From NCBI GenBank assembly GCA_937872125.1, contig CALMNY010000345.1:1-8444 (forward strand): DNA of 8,444 nt, written 5' to 3'. How positions within the stretch are numbered: the stretch's first letter is position 1; the number at the start of each line of letters is the position of its first letter. The translations under genes and the position numbers were made by a program. Under the pieces are notes generated by a model. The model was not told where the DNA came from and made no database searches. It was given only the letters and a program-made list of their open reading frames with translations. Shown here in pieces: positions 6,515 to 8,444 of this stretch. The DNA is from an uncultured Candidatus Competibacteraceae bacterium (GTDB lineage Bacteria > Pseudomonadota > Gammaproteobacteria > Competibacterales > Competibacteraceae).

Positions 6515-8287
6515 ATGACGCCAAACAGCCAGAATCCATCGAAGCGGCTCCGCGAGCAGGCGGAAACCAGAGCCACGGGACACCATCGAGGATCGGAGTT
6601 CTCGGACCTGCCGGGGCTTGCCAGCGACCAGGTTCGCAAACTGGTGCATGAACTCCAGGTTCACCAGATCGAACTGGAGATGCAGAACGAAGAGTTGCGC
6701 CGCGTTATGGCGGAGCTGGAGGAATCCCACCAGCATTTCTCGCTCCTGTTCCACCGGGCGCCCATCGGCTATCTGGTGCTCGATCAGGTGGGTTTGATTC
6801 ACGAGGTCAACGACACGTTCTGCCGGATGGTGGGCCGCGACCGGAATCAGTTGGTCGGCGCTCCGTTTGCGGAATGCATGGCCGCCGACAATCGCGGCGT
6901 GTTTCTGGCGCGCTACCGGGCGTTTTTCAAGCACCCGGCGGGAAAGCACCTCGAAGCCCTGTTCCCGCGCGGCCAGGATCCGGGATTCCACGCCCACCTG
7001 GAAGGCGCCACGCTCAGCCATTCTCTCGGGCGGCCGCCGGTCAACAATGTTCCCCTGTTGTTGCTGGCGGTTACCGACATCACTGAACGCAAGTCGGCGG
7101 AGAACAAGCGGTTGCAACTGGAACGCCAGATGCAGGAGACCCAGAAACTGGAAAGCCTGGGCGTGCTGGCCGGTGGCATCGCGCATGATTTCAACAACCT
7201 CCTGACTGTCATCCTGGGCAACGCCAGCCTGGCGCTGGATGAACTGCCGCCGACTTCGGCCGCCGGCGACAACCTGAAGGCTATTGAACACACCGCCCTG
7301 CGCGCCGCCGAACTGTGCCGGCAGATGCTGGCCTATTCGGGCAAGGGCCGCTTCGTCATCGAAGCCGTCGAGCTTGGGGCGCTGATCCAGGACATGGTCT
7401 CCCTGCTCAAGGCCTCCATCACGAAAAAAGCAATGCTGCATCTGAACCTTGCGGAGTCGTTGCCGTCCCTGCGCGGCGATCCCAGTCAGATCCGTCAGAT
7501 CGTCATGAATCTGGTGATCAATGCCTCGGAAGCCCTGGGCGAGCACGCCGGCACGATCACCTTGGCAACGGGCCTGCTGGAAGCATCGCCTGAACCGCTG
7601 GCCGGGGTTCATTTGGACGAACCACTGGCGGAGGGTCCCTATGTGTGGCTGGAAGTCAGCGATACCGGCTGTGGCATGGACCCGGAAACCCGGCGGCGTA
7701 TCTTCGAGCCGTTCTTCACCACCAAATTCACCGGGCGTGGGCTGGGCTTGTCGGCAGTGCTGGGCATCGTGCGCGGGCACCAGGGCGCGCTGAAAGTGCA
7801 GAGCGAACCCGGCAAGGGTACGAGCTTCAAGGTGCTGTTTCCCGCCGCGCCCCAGGAGTTGCCGACTCCGCCCCGATCCGGCGAACCGAAACCGGGCCTC
7901 TGGAAAGGCGCGGGCACGATCCTGCTGGTGGATGACGAGGAGTCGGTCCGGACGATGGGTCGCCGGATGCTGGAACGGAGCGGATTTCAAGTGTTGACTG
8001 CTGCGGACGGTCGCGCAGCCCTGGAAATCTACCGGGCGCGGCGCGGCGAGATCGCCCTGGTGTTACTGGATTTGACCATGCCTGACCTGGATGGCGAGGA
8101 GACGTTCCACGAGTTGCGCCAGATTGACCCCAACGTCCGGGTGGTGATGTCCAGCGGCTACACCGAAAGCGAAATTATCCCCCGGTTCGCCGGCCAGGGC
8201 TTGACGGGCTTTTTGCAGAAACCCTACACCACAGCGGCCCTGATAGAGTGTCTGCGCGGTTCCCTGGGCGGCAGCGAATCTTCCTAA
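6515..8287 (+). CDS. PAS hybrid sensor histidine kinase with C-terminal receiver, 590 aa
   Basis: An N-terminal charged, helical segment (to about residue 70, with ELQVHQIELEMQNEELRRVM) precedes a PAS domain (about 73-190) ending TDITERKSAE. The dimerisation and phosphoacceptor region has H224 in GIAHDFNNLL, the NtrB-like HDFNN variant. The ATPase domain shows the N box (QIVMNLVINASEAL, N332 and N336), the G1 box DTGCGMD (383-389), and the F and G2 region FEPFFTT...GRGLGLSAVLGI. A receiver domain (about 467-585) has acidic residues D473 and D474, phosphoacceptor D519 in LLDLTMPD, and K569 in LQKPY. All catalytic residues are present, so the protein should autophosphorylate H224 and pass phosphate to D519. 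No membrane helix is seen, so it is probably cytosolic. No DNA-binding or enzymatic output follows, so an external Hpt protein or regulator is expected. The start is 10 bp after the CheB/CheR stop, with only a weak GAGAA as ribosome site. Confidence 0.94.
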   Translation: MTPNSQNPSKRLREQAETRATGHHRGSEFSDLPGLASDQVRKLVHELQVHQIELEMQNEELRRVMAELEESHQHFSLLFHRAPIGYLVLDQVGLIHEVNDTFCRMVGRDRNQLVGAPFAECMAADNRGVFLARYRAFFKHPAGKHLEALFPRGQDPGFHAHLEGATLSHSLGRPPVNNVPLLLLAVTDITERKSAENKRLQLERQMQETQKLESLGVLAGGIAHDFNNLLTVILGNASLALDELPPTSAAGDNLKAIEHTALRAAELCRQMLAYSGKGRFVIEAVELGALIQDMVSLLKASITKKAMLHLNLAESLPSLRGDPSQIRQIVMNLVINASEALGEHAGTITLATGLLEASPEPLAGVHLDEPLAEGPYVWLEVSDTGCGMDPETRRRIFEPFFTTKFTGRGLGLSAVLGIVRGHQGALKVQSEPGKGTSFKVLFPAAPQELPTPPRSGEPKPGLWKGAGTILLVDDEESVRTMGRRMLERSGFQVLTAADGRAALEIYRARRGEIALVLLDLTMPDLDGEETFHELRQIDPNVRVVMSSGYTESEIIPRFAGQGLTGFLQKPYTTAALIECLRGSLGGSESS

Positions 8288-8294
8288 CCCCTAA

Positions 8295-8320
8295 CCTCTC
8301 GCCCGCCGATGTTCGAGGGG
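8295..8320 (+). terminator. Possible weak hairpin after the operon
   Basis: CCTCTCG (8295-8301) can pair with CGAGGGG (8314-8320) as a 7-bp stem with one G-U pair and a 12-nt loop, starting 8 nt after the last stop codon. No T-run follows, so it is not a standard intrinsic terminator. It could be a weak terminator or 3'-end stabiliser, or chance in GC-rich DNA. Confidence 0.22.
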
Positions 8321-8333
8321 GGTGAACGGGTAT

Positions 8334-8444
8334 ATAGCGCTCCTATCCCGGTTGTGGAAATTCCCCTCCTTGGCAAGGAGGGGTGGCGCGCAGCGCCGGG
8401 GTGGTTCGACCGTAGCGATTCCACAACTCAGATAGGATCGCTAT
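8334..8444. mobile_element. MITE-like miniature inverted-repeat element, about 111 bp, at the right edge
   Basis: Imperfect terminal inverted repeats of 27 bp lie at 8334-8360 and 8418-8444. Both ends begin ATAGCG when read inward, share TCCTATC and GTTGTGGAA, and match at 22 of 27 positions. Between them are two perfect hairpins. One is CCCCTCCTTG (8363-8372) with CAAGGAGGGG (8374-8383), and the other is GGCGC (8385-8389) with GCGCC (8393-8397). The first, followed by a GGGGTGG motif, resembles abundant extragenic elements of many bacterial genomes (recalled, not searched). The left end lies in TATATAGCG, consistent with TA target use as in IS630/Tc1-type elements, but the right flank is outside the window, so the duplication cannot be checked. 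No open reading frame fits inside, so movement would need a transposase supplied in trans. Confidence 0.65.
8363..8397. repeat. Twin hairpins in the core of the MITE-like element
   Basis: The first palindrome (8363-8383) has 10 complementary bases on each side of a central G. It is best read as an 8-bp stem with loop TGGCA. The second (8385-8397) is a 5-bp GGCGC/GCGCC stem with loop GCA. Only one T separates them. As RNA they would form adjacent stable stem-loops that could stop or protect transcripts entering from the kinase gene 76 bp upstream, though no U-tract is present. Confidence 0.6.

Noticed and set aside
4663..6639. Minus-strand open frame of 658 codons opposite the CheB/CheR-PAS gene
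   Set aside because: It is antisense to well-recognised CheR, coiled-coil and PAS coding sequence. Its repeated phenylalanine and glutamine motifs are the reverse reading of the coiled-coil heptads.
6380..7990. Minus-strand open frame of 536 codons opposite the histidine kinase
   Set aside because: The plus strand here carries a complete set of kinase and receiver motifs. The antisense frame shows no domain or ribosome site.

Overview
The window is a GC-rich bacterial chromosomal segment. Codon use, a complex I-type subunit, CheB/CheR-PAS and hybrid-kinase architectures, and hairpin-rich extragenic repeats fit a gammaproteobacterium, perhaps an environmental or sludge lineage. No rRNA or other strong taxonomic marker is present, so this is inference only. 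No tRNA, rRNA, CRISPR array, complete IS or phage gene was found.

Layout. (1) Positions 1-309, minus strand: the N-terminal 103 codons of a NuoM/NdhD-type proton-pumping subunit, running off the left edge. (2) About 310-721: a divergent intergenic region. It holds three near-tandem copies of a 28-bp unit, each containing the perfect 16-bp palindrome TATTCCACGTGGAATA, which is very close to ParB parS sites. A separate 13-bp-stem hairpin follows. (3) 722-8287, plus strand: five tightly packed co-directional genes. They are a 78-aa hypothetical protein, a 645-aa protein with two zinc ribbons, DUF4178-type domains and a two-pass membrane anchor, a 46-aa single-pass membrane protein, a 1138-aa CheB-CheR-coiled-coil-PAS fusion, and a 590-aa PAS histidine kinase-receiver hybrid. 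Gaps between consecutive genes are 18, 27, 5 and 10 bp, so one transcript is likely. (4) 8288-8444: a weak hairpin, then a MITE-like element with about 27-bp imperfect terminal inverted repeats and two internal hairpins. Its right end coincides with the window edge.

How the genes may work together. The CheB/CheR-PAS protein has methylesterase and methyltransferase modules plus several sensory PAS regions but no kinase domain. The next gene supplies PAS-HisKA-HATPase-REC but has no DNA-binding or enzymatic output domain. The pair looks like a split sensory/phosphorelay module whose output lies elsewhere. Its placement behind a DUF4178 zinc-ribbon membrane protein and a tiny membrane protein is unusual and could mean that the envelope proteins are sensed or controlled by the module. 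The most intriguing non-coding signal is the triple parS-like palindrome array.
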